A stretch of 44,784 nucleotides of DNA from Kangiellaceae bacterium (GTDB taxonomy: Bacteria > Pseudomonadota > Gammaproteobacteria > Enterobacterales > Kangiellaceae). Position numbers and translations under genes: made by a program. This document shows positions 25,083 to 34,268 of this stretch, one piece after another. Every line of letters starts with the position of its first letter. Position 1 is the first letter of the stretch. The stretch is taken from positions 1 to 44,784 of the forward strand of contig JABXIQ010000019.1 in the NCBI GenBank assembly GCA_013373015.1. The letters run 5' to 3'. The notes under the pieces were generated by a model. That model searched no databases, was not told the origin of the DNA, and was given only the letters and a program-made list of their open reading frames with translations.

Positions 25083-26852
25083 TTAACTCATGAAGGTTAC
25101 TTGATTGCGGCCGTTTTTCTTCGATTGGTAAAGGGCTTTATCTGCTCGCCAGAACAAACTCTCTAAACTGTCATCTTCGTGCGAGGTGCTCACGCCAAAA
25201 CTACAAGTTATATTGCCTATAGTATCGAAGGTTTTATCATGAATAAGAGTTCGTAACTTTTCAGCTAATATTTTAGCTGGTCCAGACACTGTCGCTGGAC
25301 AAAGGATGGCAAACTCTTCACCGCCCCAGCGGGCAAGTACGTCAGTCTTGCGAATATTGTGGCCAATGAGTTTGGCAAGCTCTTGCAACACATAGTCACC
25401 AGTAAGATGACCAAAGTTATCATTGATGTTTTTGAAAAAATCCACATCAATCAAGATCAATGATAGTTTTTCGCCACTAGCGCTGTGGTATTGGTAGGCA
25501 TTTTCTAAGTATTCACGGTTAAAAAGCCCCGTGAGCTTGTCTTTATTGACTTTGCTTTCCAACACGATCGTTTTGTTCTCTAGCTGTTTCTTATGGTTTA
25601 AGTAATAAAACATTAACAGCAAAGAGGCCAATAAATATAAGAGATAAGGCAGAAAATCAGGGTATGTTAAGTCTGCCAATTGCGGAGCTTTTGGCTTTTT
25701 TAGTGGTACAGTAGAGACTTGTAACTTGTTCAAAATACCAGTTGCAGAATAGGTATTATAAATGTCACCACCGTATTCGCCTGGCGCACTTTGGTTCGAA
25801 AGGACATACTGGATGATGGCTTGTTGGTCGATTTGCTCAAGTAGTCCTAAGCGCCAATACATCCACACCAATAAGTGGGTAGCTTTCATTGAAGCTTGAT
25901 TAGAATCAATTTTGCGCGAATAGGCGCCCGCGTCAGTAACAAATTTTTGTTTTATGGTGTTTTGAATATCGACAATGTTCAAGTGGTTGAGCGCAAAACT
26001 ATTTTGCTCAGTTGCGGTGGCATTTTTTAGATGCCATAAGGAAATAAAGGCGCGAAAAATGTCATAGCTATCATCAGCCACGCTGCCTTGTTCTTCGGCA
26101 TAACTTTGGTTGTTCTTATCCCATAAAGAATCAATGTAGGTAATGAATTGATACTGAAAAGTGCTATCAAACTGCTGTTGCGTGTGCGCTTGAATAATCC
26201 CCAAAGCGCGCATGGCAAAAGAGCTACACTTTAAGCACGAGCGTTGTTGATATTTTGGATAATGGGGATCCCAAAAGCCGCCATCAGCATTTTGATGTTG
26301 CAATATAAAGCGTTTAACGGCATCTAAATTAATGTTCGGGTTATCTAAGCTGTTAAGGGCGTTTAGCGTTAGCAAAGCGTCCATAGTAGGTCTAATGCCA
26401 AGAGGTTGATCCAGTTGAGTGGCAAATCCGGCAACCAGTTGTCCATTACTGTCTTGGTATTCTTGATAGCGCTCGAGTACAAATTCACTAGTCGCTTGGG
26501 TGTTAATAGCGGATAATCCTTGCAACTCCTGTAAGGTCGAAACTGCATAGCGAGTGGCACGCAAACTATTGGCATTAAGTTGCGAGGGCTCGTTAATCAA
26601 ATCAGGGTTGGTAACAAAATAACCTTTGGCATTTTGGCGAATGGCTAACCAATCTATGGTTTTTTGCGGCTCATAGTAGATATTATTTTTATGATATTCG
26701 GCTAAGCGTTCTTGGTACTGCTTGTCCAACTGCTGGTTAACTTGTAGTGTACTTTGATAATGATAATGCAAAGCTATGCCCATCACTAAAGCGATAATCG
26801 CTAAAGCTATCAAGTAAATAAAACCAACTTGTTTGTGGGTAGATGCAATCAA
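25083..26852 (-). CDS. Diguanylate cyclase with alpha/alpha-toroid-like sensor
   Basis: The 589-residue protein has a signal anchor (about residues 9-28). A large periplasmic region with repeated helical pairs resembling the prenyltransferase / terpenoid-cyclase toroid fold follows; segments include RYAVSTLQELQGL, PTMDALLTLNALNSL, QNADGGFWDPHYP, SSFAMRALGII, DIFRAFISLWHL and NTYSATGILNKL. A second membrane helix (LLYLLASLLLMFYYL) leads to a cytoplasmic GGDEF domain with active-site GGEEF and the inhibitory site RKTD just before it. It should synthesise c-di-GMP in response to something bound outside. The start is a TTG at 26852 with no ribosome site, lying at the T-tract of the hemL terminator; a later start is possible but would cut the anchor. 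Confidence 0.85.
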   Translation of the reverse strand: MIASTHKQVGFIYLIALAIIALVMGIALHYHYQSTLQVNQQLDKQYQERLAEYHKNNIYYEPQKTIDWLAIRQNAKGYFVTNPDLINEPSQLNANSLRATRYAVSTLQELQGLSAINTQATSEFVLERYQEYQDSNGQLVAGFATQLDQPLGIRPTMDALLTLNALNSLDNPNINLDAVKRFILQHQNADGGFWDPHYPKYQQRSCLKCSSFAMRALGIIQAHTQQQFDSTFQYQFITYIDSLWDKNNQSYAEEQGSVADDSYDIFRAFISLWHLKNATATEQNSFALNHLNIVDIQNTIKQKFVTDAGAYSRKIDSNQASMKATHLLVWMYWRLGLLEQIDQQAIIQYVLSNQSAPGEYGGDIYNTYSATGILNKLQVSTVPLKKPKAPQLADLTYPDFLPYLLYLLASLLLMFYYLNHKKQLENKTIVLESKVNKDKLTGLFNREYLENAYQYHSASGEKLSLILIDVDFFKNINDNFGHLTGDYVLQELAKLIGHNIRKTDVLARWGGEEFAILCPATVSGPAKILAEKLRTLIHDKTFDTIGNITCSFGVSTSHEDDSLESLFWRADKALYQSKKNGRNQVTFMS

Positions 26853-26885
26853 AACAAAAAATCCAAGTCAAAAAGGACTTGGATT
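26850..26885 (-). terminator. Rho-independent terminator after hemL
   Basis: A perfect 10-bp stem (AATCCAAGTC at 26860-26869 with GACTTGGATT at 26876-26885) and a six-base loop lie about 60 bases beyond the hemL stop on the minus strand. The run TTTTTTGTTTT follows in that direction and reaches the start of the diguanylate cyclase gene. Confidence 0.85.
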
Positions 26886-26942
26886 GTATGTAAATTAATC
26901 AGATGCTTCTATGACAAAAGTGTAAATTTTTATAATATTTAG

Positions 26943-28226
26943 TTATAAATTGATTTCAACAGCTTCTTTGAAAGCGTCTAATGTTAGCTCAAGCTCTTTT
27001 GCACCATGTTGCGATGAAACAAATCCTGCTTCAAAAGCGGATGGTGCGAGATAAATCTGCTGATCAAGCATAGCATGATAAAACTGTTTGAACTTATTGA
27101 TATCGCCTGAGGCAACTTGTTGATAAGTAGTAACTTTTTTATGCTCATTAAAGAAAAAACCAAACATAGAGCCTACATGATTGGTGGTGAAAGCAATGCC
27201 TTTGTGTTTGGCTATAGCACGCATTTCAGAGACTAAAGTATCGGTATAGTCAAATAAGGGTTGGTAAAAATCTGGTTGGGATAACTCATTTAATGCTGCT
27301 AAGCCTGCCGCCATCGCAATGGGGTTGCCGGACAGGGTTCCTGCTTGATAAACAGGACCAAGCGGCGCTAGGTGTGACATGATTTCTTTTTTGCCGCCAA
27401 ATGCACCCACAGGCATACCGCCACCAATCACCTTGCCTAAACAAGTCATGTCAGGTTTGATATTGTAATAGCCTTGTGCGCCATCAATACCCATTCTAAA
27501 CCCTGTCATGACTTCATCGAAAATCAACACTGCACCATATTGATCGCACAAGTCTCTTAAACCCTCTAGGAAACCTGAAACAGGCGGAATACAGTTCATG
27601 TTGCCAGCGATTGGCTCAACAATGATTGAGGAAATATCTTCTGGATATTGTTCGAAAAAGGCTTTGACTGAATCTAAGTTATTGAATTCAGCTGTGAGTG
27701 TGTGTTTAGCAAAATCAGCTGGTACGCCTGGTGAGGTTGGCTCTCCAAGCGTTAAAGCGCCAGAGCCTGCTTTGACTAATAAGCAATCAGCATGGCCATG
27801 GTAACAGCCTTCAAATTTGATAAATTTGTCACGCCCCGTATAACCACGAGCTAAACGCAATGCACTCATGGTGGCCTCAGTGCCGGAATTGACCATGCGC
27901 ACCATTTCCATCGATGGGATCAAAGAGCAAATTTTTTCCGCCATTTCTGCTTCGATTTCGGTAGGTGCGCCATAACTTAAGCCTTTTTCCGCGGCTTTAA
28001 TGACTGCTTCGCGAATCGCAGGGTGGTTATGGCCTAAAATCATTGGCCCCCATGAGCCGACATAATCTACATAGCGCTTACCATCAGCAGAGGTAAAGTA
28101 AGCCCCATCAGCAGACTCAATAAAAATAGGATCGCCGCCAACACCATTAAATGCACGAACAGGAGAATTGACGCCACCTGGGATATGTTGCTTGGCTCGA
28201 GAAAAAAGTTGTTCAGAAATTGTCAT
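26943..28226 (-). CDS. hemL: Glutamate-1-semialdehyde 2,1-aminomutase
   Basis: This PLP enzyme forms 5-aminolevulinate from glutamate-1-semialdehyde in the C5 route of haem synthesis. At 427 residues it has the family length. It begins with [20 protein letters not shown] and shows [16 protein letters not shown], the PLP Asp in [11 protein letters not shown] and the Schiff-base Lys in [17 protein letters not shown]. It lies 10 bases after pyrB in the same direction, and a terminator follows. Confidence 0.96.
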   Translation of the reverse strand: MTISEQLFSRAKQHIPGGVNSPVRAFNGVGGDPIFIESADGAYFTSADGKRYVDYVGSWGPMILGHNHPAIREAVIKAAEKGLSYGAPTEIEAEMAEKICSLIPSMEMVRMVNSGTEATMSALRLARGYTGRDKFIKFEGCYHGHADCLLVKAGSGALTLGEPTSPGVPADFAKHTLTAEFNNLDSVKAFFEQYPEDISSIIVEPIAGNMNCIPPVSGFLEGLRDLCDQYGAVLIFDEVMTGFRMGIDGAQGYYNIKPDMTCLGKVIGGGMPVGAFGGKKEIMSHLAPLGPVYQAGTLSGNPIAMAAGLAALNELSQPDFYQPLFDYTDTLVSEMRAIAKHKGIAFTTNHVGSMFGFFFNEHKKVTTYQQVASGDINKFKQFYHAMLDQQIYLAPSAFEAGFVSSQHGAKELELTLDAFKEAVEINL

Positions 28227-28236
28227 AACAGTTTTA

Positions 28237-29244
28237 CTATTTATTAGAGCGCCAGCTCACTGGCGCTTCATGTTGTGTTAATTGATTTTCAACCCCCAGT
28301 ACTAAGGCAAACAAAGCCATTCGCACTTTAACGCCATTATCACTTTGACGGAAGATAGCTAGGTTAGGATTGCTGTTCATATCATCACTAAGCTCATTGG
28401 CTTGCGGACGCGCATCTCGCGGAAGCGGGTGCATGATAATGGTATTTTGCTCACAGTGTTGCTCATAAAGCGCTTGCGTTAAGCGGTATTTGCCGCGATA
28501 TAAATCGGCCTCTTGTTGCGACTCAAAGCGCTCTTCTTGTACTCGCGTCATGTACACTACATCTTGCCCAGCTAGGCCTTCTGTCAGGGTTTCAGTGATG
28601 GTTACAGGGATATTGGCGTTGTCACAAACTGATAAAATCTTGTCCGGCATGCCCAAGGCGGCTGGTGCGACGAAGGTCATTTCTACATTAGGGAATAGGC
28701 TTAATACGCGGCTAAGCGAATGAACTGTTCGTCCGTTTTTCAGATCACCGACCATAGCAATGCGTAGTGTATTTTTCGATTTGCCTACTCGTTCTAGTTC
28801 ATCAAAAATGGTGTAGGTATCCAATAAGGCTTGTGTAGGATGTTCATTGGCACCATCACCTCCGTTTAAGACGGGTACATTGCTGCCGTTGGCAAACTCT
28901 GCAACGGAATACATCTCAGGGTGGCGCATAGCCACTGCGTCTGCATAACCAGAAATGACCCGAGCGGTATCAAACAAGGATTCGCCTTTACTTAATGATG
29001 AGGTTCCCATGCCAACAGTTTCCATAACTCTTCCACCTAGCAAGTTAAAAGCGCTGGCGAAACTTACACGAGTGCGGGTGCTGGGTTCGAAAAATAAACT
29101 GGCTAAGGTGGCGCCGTCTAGAACGGTACAACGCTTTTGACGTCTAGTATAAGGTGTCATCTGTGAGGCTGTGTGCAGGATCTGCTCGACTGCTTCACGA
29201 TCAAATTGATCGACGGATAAAATGTGTTGCCCTTGAAATTGCAT
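28237..29244 (-). CDS. pyrB: Aspartate carbamoyltransferase
   Basis: This enzyme joins carbamoyl phosphate and aspartate in pyrimidine synthesis. The carbamoyl-phosphate site [16 protein letters not shown] is near residue 51. [12 protein letters not shown], the substrate loop around [10 protein letters not shown] and the [14 protein letters not shown] motif are all present. At 335 residues it is slightly longer than the E. coli catalytic chain. No pyrI follows; the next gene is hemL. The upstream 249 bases hold the divergent control region shared with the rubredoxin gene. Confidence 0.95.
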   Translation of the reverse strand: MQFQGQHILSVDQFDREAVEQILHTASQMTPYTRRQKRCTVLDGATLASLFFEPSTRTRVSFASAFNLLGGRVMETVGMGTSSLSKGESLFDTARVISGYADAVAMRHPEMYSVAEFANGSNVPVLNGGDGANEHPTQALLDTYTIFDELERVGKSKNTLRIAMVGDLKNGRTVHSLSRVLSLFPNVEMTFVAPAALGMPDKILSVCDNANIPVTITETLTEGLAGQDVVYMTRVQEERFESQQEADLYRGKYRLTQALYEQHCEQNTIIMHPLPRDARPQANELSDDMNSNPNLAIFRQSDNGVKVRMALFALVLGVENQLTQHEAPVSWRSNK

Positions 29245-29493
29245 AAATTACCCTAACTATTCTCTACGATGCCGTATTCTTGGAATTGGCTTACAGCTTA
29301 ATACTTTAAGGTAAACCATTCTGTACGGCGATAACTGGCGCAATTCTATCATGAAAGGTGGTTTTTGTTGCCACATAATCAGCGTGTTAGCTAGAAATTG
29401 AGGCCAAATAGGCTAGAATGTCGACTAAATTATCTCCTTGGCGAGTGTTTGAGAATGTCTTGCCGAACGTGACTGTGTAAAAAGAGGTTTGCT

Positions 29494-29682
29494 GTGGAAT
29501 TTAAAAAATACCGTTGTTTGGTTTGTGATTTTATTTATGACGAAGAGTTAGGCTGGGAAGAAGATGATATTGCCCCAGGAACTAAGTGGGAAGATATTCC
29601 AGACGATTGGTATTGTCCTGATTGTGGCGTAGGCAAAGAGGATTTCGAACTGATGACTGACGAGCTTAAAAAGTCACTATAA
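29494..29682 (+). CDS. Rubredoxin
   Basis: The 62-residue protein carries one iron atom on four cysteines: YRCLVCDFIYDEELG and YCPDCGVGKEDFE, the two CxxC knuckles of rubredoxin. It is a one-electron carrier; in gammaproteobacteria such proteins often serve alkane hydroxylases or oxidative-stress reductases, but no partner gene is nearby. The start is a GTG at 29494 with AGAGG seven bases upstream. It is followed by a strong terminator, so it is a single-gene unit. Confidence 0.93.
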   Translation: MEFKKYRCLVCDFIYDEELGWEEDDIAPGTKWEDIPDDWYCPDCGVGKEDFELMTDELKKSL

Positions 29683-29704
29683 TGCTAGCCTTATTGTTAT
29701 AGTA

Positions 29705-29728
29705 AAAGCGCCTATTGGCGCTTTTTTT
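29705..29728 (+). terminator. Rho-independent terminator of the rubredoxin gene
   Basis: The stem AAAGCGCC with GGCGCTTT has the 4-base loop TATT and is followed by a T-run, about 22 bases after the stop. Confidence 0.9.
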
Positions 29729-29940
29729 GGTTGTGTTAAGGTGTTTTTTTATCAAAAGCAATTCTATCATGTGCTTTTGGGCGTTTGATAAAGAATTCAT
29801 GTAATATCAAATAGTTAGAATTACCACAAATTTTCTGAGATTTAGTGGGAATAAAATTAAGCATGGATCGTTAATAGTATGAATGGGCAAGAAATATCTG
29901 CATTCAAAAACATCTTAAGTCGTGAAATTTAGGAATATAT

Positions 29941-30519
29941 GTGGCAAACAGGCAATTACATCCAGAAACAGAAGAGCTTTTAACCTTCAGTCGCAAAGCG
30001 TTGATCTTTGCTGTGCAGATCTTGGGTAATCAAAGTGAGGCTGAAGATGTGGTACAAGCCAGTATTGAAAAAGCTTTGAGTCACCCCAGCGCACCGCATG
30101 GTGGTGTGGATCTGCAAAAATGGTTGTATCGAGTGGTGCGCAACGCGGCGATTGATCGGATCCGGCAGCAGGCTAGAGAAAGCGAAGAAGCGAGCGAATC
30201 GCAGTTGGTTCGTGAAGGCGGAAACCCTGAAAGCCAACTTGAGCAACAACAGTTGCAACAGCAAGTTCGATTGGCATTAGCTAGTTTGCCAGCAGCTATG
30301 CGGGAAATATTAGTGTTGAAAGATTTCCACGATTGTAGTTATGAGGATATTGCAGAAATATTATCCATTGCTAAAGGTACCGTGATGTCTCGTTTACATC
30401 GAGCACGAATGGCACTGCGTCAGCAATTGTTAGATATCCAGCAAAATACTAGTAGTCATAGCAGTAATGTAGTGGTTTTAGATGCTCAGCAAAGAGCACC
30501 AATTTCAAGAAACAAATAG
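29941..30519 (+). CDS. ECF-type RNA polymerase sigma factor
   Basis: The 192-residue sigma-70-family factor contains only regions 2 and 4. Region 2 is GNQSEAEDVVQASIEKALSH followed by KWLYRVVRNAAIDRIRQQ. Region 4 is SLPAAMREILVLKDFHDCSY with the helix-turn-helix IAEILSIAKGTVMSRLHRARM. The start is a GTG with AGGAA upstream. An anti-sigma gene follows after a nine-base gap, so the pair forms a typical regulated unit. The target genes and signal are unknown. Confidence 0.9.
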   Translation: MANRQLHPETEELLTFSRKALIFAVQILGNQSEAEDVVQASIEKALSHPSAPHGGVDLQKWLYRVVRNAAIDRIRQQARESEEASESQLVREGGNPESQLEQQQLQQQVRLALASLPAAMREILVLKDFHDCSYEDIAEILSIAKGTVMSRLHRARMALRQQLLDIQQNTSSHSSNVVVLDAQQRAPISRNK

Positions 30520-30528
30520 AGGTTATTG

Positions 30529-30966
30529 ATGAAACTGTGTGAAAAAACTCAAGAGTTAGTCAGTGGCTATATTGATCAAGAGTTGACACAACAAGAGCGA
30601 CAGCTAGTCCGTGTACACATCGAATCATGTGATGATTGTCGCTCAATTTACCAAGATTTATTAGCCATAAAGCAAAGCTTGGGGAATATAACATACCCTG
30701 AATGTGAGGAGGCCAAAGTGGATAAAATACTCAATGAGCCAACATCAAAATTAATGTCAGTTGTCGGTTGGATTATGTTAATAGTTGGTTATGTTGGATT
30801 CTTAGTATGGCAACTTTTTACTTTTTACACCCAAGAGGGCGTCCCCATGTGGCTTAAAGTTGGTGTGTTTTTAATTGAGGCAGGTTTTTTATTGTTGCTT
30901 GGCAGTGTGTTGAGACAACGTCTGATTGCCAATAAGACCGATAGATACAACAAAGTAAAGCTGTAA
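30529..30966 (+). CDS. Membrane anti-sigma factor with zinc-finger (zf-HC2-like)
   Basis: The product has about 145 residues. The N-terminal anti-sigma domain carries the motif HIESCDDC (HxxxCxxC) near residue 30, as in zinc-binding anti-sigma factors. Two membrane helices follow (about residues 77-98 and 110-128). It would hold the preceding ECF sigma at the membrane until a signal, possibly redox because of the Zn-Cys site, releases it. The ATG at 30529 follows GAGG by six bases; a TTG one codon upstream is ignored. Confidence 0.87.
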   Translation: MKLCEKTQELVSGYIDQELTQQERQLVRVHIESCDDCRSIYQDLLAIKQSLGNITYPECEEAKVDKILNEPTSKLMSVVGWIMLIVGYVGFLVWQLFTFYTQEGVPMWLKVGVFLIEAGFLLLLGSVLRQRLIANKTDRYNKVKL

Positions 30967-30995
30967 AAACTTATATAAATAGAAGGAAAAGAACA

Positions 30996-31334
30996 ATGTT
31001 AAATGATGTGCAGGTTTATACGTTAGAACAAATACCAGGCTATAAAATTGTTAAAGTACTTGGCTTGGTGCGCGGTAATTCGGTGCGTTCGCGCCATGTT
31101 GGTAAAGATATCTTGGCAAGTTTGCGCAATTTAGTGGGTGGTGAAGTGCATGAGTACACCAAATTAATGGCGGAAAGCCGCGAGCAGGCAATAGATCGAA
31201 TGGCGGAAGAGGCCAAAATGCTTGGAGCCAATGCGGTGCTTGGAGCTCGTTTTTCAACTTCAATGGTCGCTTCAGCTGCGGCTGAATTATTAGCATTTGG
31301 CACTGCGGTGGTGTTGGAAAAAGGAGAGGATTAG
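30996..31334 (+). CDS. YbjQ family protein
   Basis: The 112-residue protein is of the YbjQ/UPF0145 heavy-metal-binding-like family. It shows the family blocks LGLVRGNSVRSRHVGKDI, EYTKLMAESREQAIDRM and LGANAVLGARFSTSMV. The function is unknown. AAGGA lies nine bases before the ATG. It follows the sigma/anti-sigma pair by 29 bases and may be the third gene of that unit. Confidence 0.88.
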   Translation: MLNDVQVYTLEQIPGYKIVKVLGLVRGNSVRSRHVGKDILASLRNLVGGEVHEYTKLMAESREQAIDRMAEEAKMLGANAVLGARFSTSMVASAAAELLAFGTAVVLEKGED

Positions 31335-31526
31335 CAATCTAGAAAGGAGGTCATTAGCTGTAATATTGAGCAAAGTTGTGCATCTATAACTTACAAATGA
31401 AATAGCGGGTTTTAAATTGCGTTATTTTGACATTTCGTTGATGTAAAGATTTGTATTCTTGCCTAATACTGTTTTTTAGGATTAGCCATCAATGATGCTT
31501 ATCAGACTTACTATTGGTAAATATAG

Positions 31527-32861
31527 ATGCAAAAAAAAATAACTTTGTTATTGTTAACGGTTTTACTCAGTGTGGCGGGGCTTAGTCTCCTCGCTTTGGG
31601 TTTTAAAAATACGCAAAATACAAGTCCCTTTATTGATAAACAAGCAGCAAAAGAATTATCAGAAGAAATGGACGCAACCAAGCAAGTGGACTCTATTGTG
31701 CTAGGTGAAGGGTGCTTTTGGGGTGCTGAAAAAAGGCTTGAAGCGTTACCAGGGGTAATTGATGCTGTATCGGGTTACGCTGATGGGCAGGGGCATCCTG
31801 CAACCTATCAAGAAATTACCAAGCGCAAACATAAAAACAACCCGAATAATTATGCGGAAGTGGTTAAAGTGACATTTAATCCTCAGCAGATCAGCCTGCA
31901 AACCATTTTAAAGGATTATTTTGAATCACATGATCCAACTCAAATAAACCGCCAAGGCAATGACGTCGGAACTCAATATCGTTCGACTATCTTAACTAAT
32001 AGTCAGCAGCAAGCCGATATCGCCAATCAACTGATAGCGCAATATCAGCAGCTCCTGACGCAAGCTGGTTACGGTGATATTGTGACTATTGTTAAACCGT
32101 TAGATAAGTTTCATCCGGCTGAAGAATACCACCAAGATTATCTTAAAAAGAACCCTAATGGTTATTGTCCTGATCATTCTACAGGCATTAAGTTTGATGC
32201 TTCACAGCAAGTTGCTAAAGTCGATAATAGTGATTTACAAAAGGGCAAACAGATAGTGGTGGTTGACTCTGAAAACTACTGTCCTTATTGTGAGAAATTT
32301 AAAAAAGATGTGGCAAATGATTATCAGGGAAGTATTCCACTAACCTATCGCTTTGCTTCTCAGCTTGATGGGCTTGAAATCAAAACTCCGACTTGGGCTA
32401 CTCCAACGATTTTATTTCTAGAGAATGGGGTAGAGGTTTTAGGCCATCAAGGTTATTTATCGAGCAGCGAATTTTATCAAGTACTTGGTGCTTTTAAGTT
32501 AGGCGATAGCGAAGCATATCAAGTGGCTTTTCAAAAAAGTACGGATGGTCGCTTTTGTAAGCAATATGAAATCTTCAAGAATACTCCTGATGGTGTATTT
32601 GTCGATAAACTCAGTGGTGCAGCCTTGTTCGATACTCGCGATCGCTTTAATTCTGGTACTGGTTGGTTATCGTTCACTAAACCTGTAGATGGTTCGGTAA
32701 CCGAGCATTTGGATACCAGTTTTGGCATGGTGCGCACTGAAATTCGCTCTAAATCAACAGGCATTCATTTAGGTCATGTGTTTGATGATGGCCCAAATGG
32801 TAAGTTACGTTATTGTATTAATGCGACTGTTTTAGAGTTTATACCAAGAGCAAAAAGCTAA
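31527..32861 (+). CDS. Exported MsrA - thioredoxin-like - MsrB fusion
   Basis: The 444-residue protein repairs methionine sulfoxide. An N-terminal signal or anchor (about residues 5-25) sends it to the periplasm. MsrA follows, with catalytic C63 in GEGCFWGAEKRLE and SHDPTQINRQGNDVGTQYRS. A thioredoxin-like segment has the redox pair CPYC near residue 252 and a cis-Pro-like TWATPTILF. MsrB ends with RTEIRSKSTGIHLGHVFDDG and its catalytic Cys in LRYCIN. The MsrB part lacks the zinc CxxC pairs. The domain order differs from Neisseria PilB, where the thioredoxin domain is first. The central domain probably recycles both reductases; how electrons reach it is unclear. Confidence 0.9.
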   Translation: MQKKITLLLLTVLLSVAGLSLLALGFKNTQNTSPFIDKQAAKELSEEMDATKQVDSIVLGEGCFWGAEKRLEALPGVIDAVSGYADGQGHPATYQEITKRKHKNNPNNYAEVVKVTFNPQQISLQTILKDYFESHDPTQINRQGNDVGTQYRSTILTNSQQQADIANQLIAQYQQLLTQAGYGDIVTIVKPLDKFHPAEEYHQDYLKKNPNGYCPDHSTGIKFDASQQVAKVDNSDLQKGKQIVVVDSENYCPYCEKFKKDVANDYQGSIPLTYRFASQLDGLEIKTPTWATPTILFLENGVEVLGHQGYLSSSEFYQVLGAFKLGDSEAYQVAFQKSTDGRFCKQYEIFKNTPDGVFVDKLSGAALFDTRDRFNSGTGWLSFTKPVDGSVTEHLDTSFGMVRTEIRSKSTGIHLGHVFDDGPNGKLRYCINATVLEFIPRAKS

Positions 32862-32945
32862 AGCATAATTCGCCATAATTGAGCATTTGTCAGCCATAAT
32901 AGAACGTTATTATTGACTTCTAAAATTCTTTTTTGGGGAGTCAAT

Positions 32946-34250
32946 ATGTCGCCGCAACCATTATCTCGCTTTGGTAATAGTATTACCATTAAACTTGTTG
33001 TAATTATGCTATTACTGTTTCTACTACAAATTCCAATGATTTACGTTAGCTCTCTGATTGATGAGCGGCAAAATATGCAGTATCAAGCTGCAAATGATAT
33101 TGCCCAGCGTTGGGGCGGTGTGCAACATATTGGAGCGCCTTTGCTGGATGTGAATTTTACCCAGCAAAAAATGGTTAAGGATAAACTGGTTACTTATACT
33201 TATTCGAATAAGGTGTTGCCAAATGATTTGCAAATCAATGTTCAACTGGATGCTGAAAAACGTTATTTAGGTATTTATGAATTTCCTGTGTATGTAAGTG
33301 ATATTAGTATGCATGGAACCATTGAAATTGAGCCTCAGTCCTATTTTGGGCAAGCTAATGATTGGGCGGTTAAACGTTTGTTCATCCCCATTCGTGAAAT
33401 GCGAGGTTTGAAATACATTAAATCTATGAAAGTTAATGGTGTAGAGCGGAAAAGAGCACAACATCAAGGTGAGTATCAAGGTTTACAAGGTTTCTGGGTC
33501 GATTTAGAAAGCTTACAACAAACGTCAAAAATCACATTTGATATAGAGCTTCGTCTGTCAGGTAGTCAACAACTTTCAGTGCTGCCTATGGCTGGACAAA
33601 CAGCGGTTATGATGGAGTCAAATTGGTCATCACCTTCATTCAATGGTCAGTTCTTGCCAGAAAAGCGTGATATTAGTGAGCAAGGATTTAGTGCGCAATG
33701 GACGGTCAATGAACTTAATCACGGTTTAGGGCGAGTGTTAGAGCATGGCAAAAATTACGAGCTTACCAACATGCCGCAGGTGGGTATTGAAATATATATT
33801 CCTGCTGATGTGTATCAAGTAAACGAACGCAGTGTGAAATATGGGATGTTGATCATGTTATTAACGTTTGCAGGTTTTTTTCTAGCTGAAATGTTCTTCA
33901 AGCGACGACTGCATCCGTTTCAATACTTGATGATCGGTTTCTCGTTAGTGGTGTTTTACTTACTCTTATTATCTTTGTCCGAGCACCTCATTTTCGATTG
34001 GGCATTCTTGTTATCAGCACTGGCCGTAATCAGCATGATCTCAGGTTATTGTATGGTCGTACTCGGCAGTACAAAGCGCGGTTTGTTTACAGGAATATTA
34101 TTTATAGTGCTTTATGGATTTATATATGTGCTGGTTAAATCTGAACAGTTATCGTTGTTAATGGGTGCGCTAGGGATTTGGTTGTTCTTGTCAGCCGTAA
34201 TGTATTTAACGCGCAAGATAGATTGGTATGAAGTTAATAAAAATGGTTAA
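32946..34250 (+). CDS. creD: CreD family inner membrane protein
   Basis: The product has about 434 residues. One N-terminal membrane helix (about residues 14-36) precedes a large periplasmic domain with the typical RQNMQYQAANDIAQRWGGVQ opening. The C-terminal half has about five membrane helices (about residues 285-420). This is the layout of CreD, which is linked to envelope stress and beta-lactam response in the CreBC regulon; no creBC genes are visible here. The start at ATG 32946 follows GGGGAG by five bases; the frame upstream to 32913 is not used. Confidence 0.88.
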   Translation: MSPQPLSRFGNSITIKLVVIMLLLFLLQIPMIYVSSLIDERQNMQYQAANDIAQRWGGVQHIGAPLLDVNFTQQKMVKDKLVTYTYSNKVLPNDLQINVQLDAEKRYLGIYEFPVYVSDISMHGTIEIEPQSYFGQANDWAVKRLFIPIREMRGLKYIKSMKVNGVERKRAQHQGEYQGLQGFWVDLESLQQTSKITFDIELRLSGSQQLSVLPMAGQTAVMMESNWSSPSFNGQFLPEKRDISEQGFSAQWTVNELNHGLGRVLEHGKNYELTNMPQVGIEIYIPADVYQVNERSVKYGMLIMLLTFAGFFLAEMFFKRRLHPFQYLMIGFSLVVFYLLLLSLSEHLIFDWAFLLSALAVISMISGYCMVVLGSTKRGLFTGILFIVLYGFIYVLVKSEQLSLLMGALGIWLFLSAVMYLTRKIDWYEVNKNG

Positions 34251-34268
34251 GCTTAAAAGGGCTTAACC
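34245..34268. terminator. Hairpin shared by convergent creD and hemJ
   Basis: The inverted repeat GGTTAAGC / GCTTAACC with an 8-base loop covers the stop codons of both genes, which lie only two bases apart. There is no long T-run on either side, so termination may be partial. Confidence 0.45.

Noticed and set aside
31040-31303. Two minus-strand frames across the YbjQ gene
   Set aside because: Both are antisense to a conserved family protein and have no ribosome site or domain.
31340-31390. A near-perfect ribosome binding site (AAAGGAGGT) after the YbjQ gene
   Set aside because: Only a seven-codon frame from a TTG follows, which is too short to support a gene.
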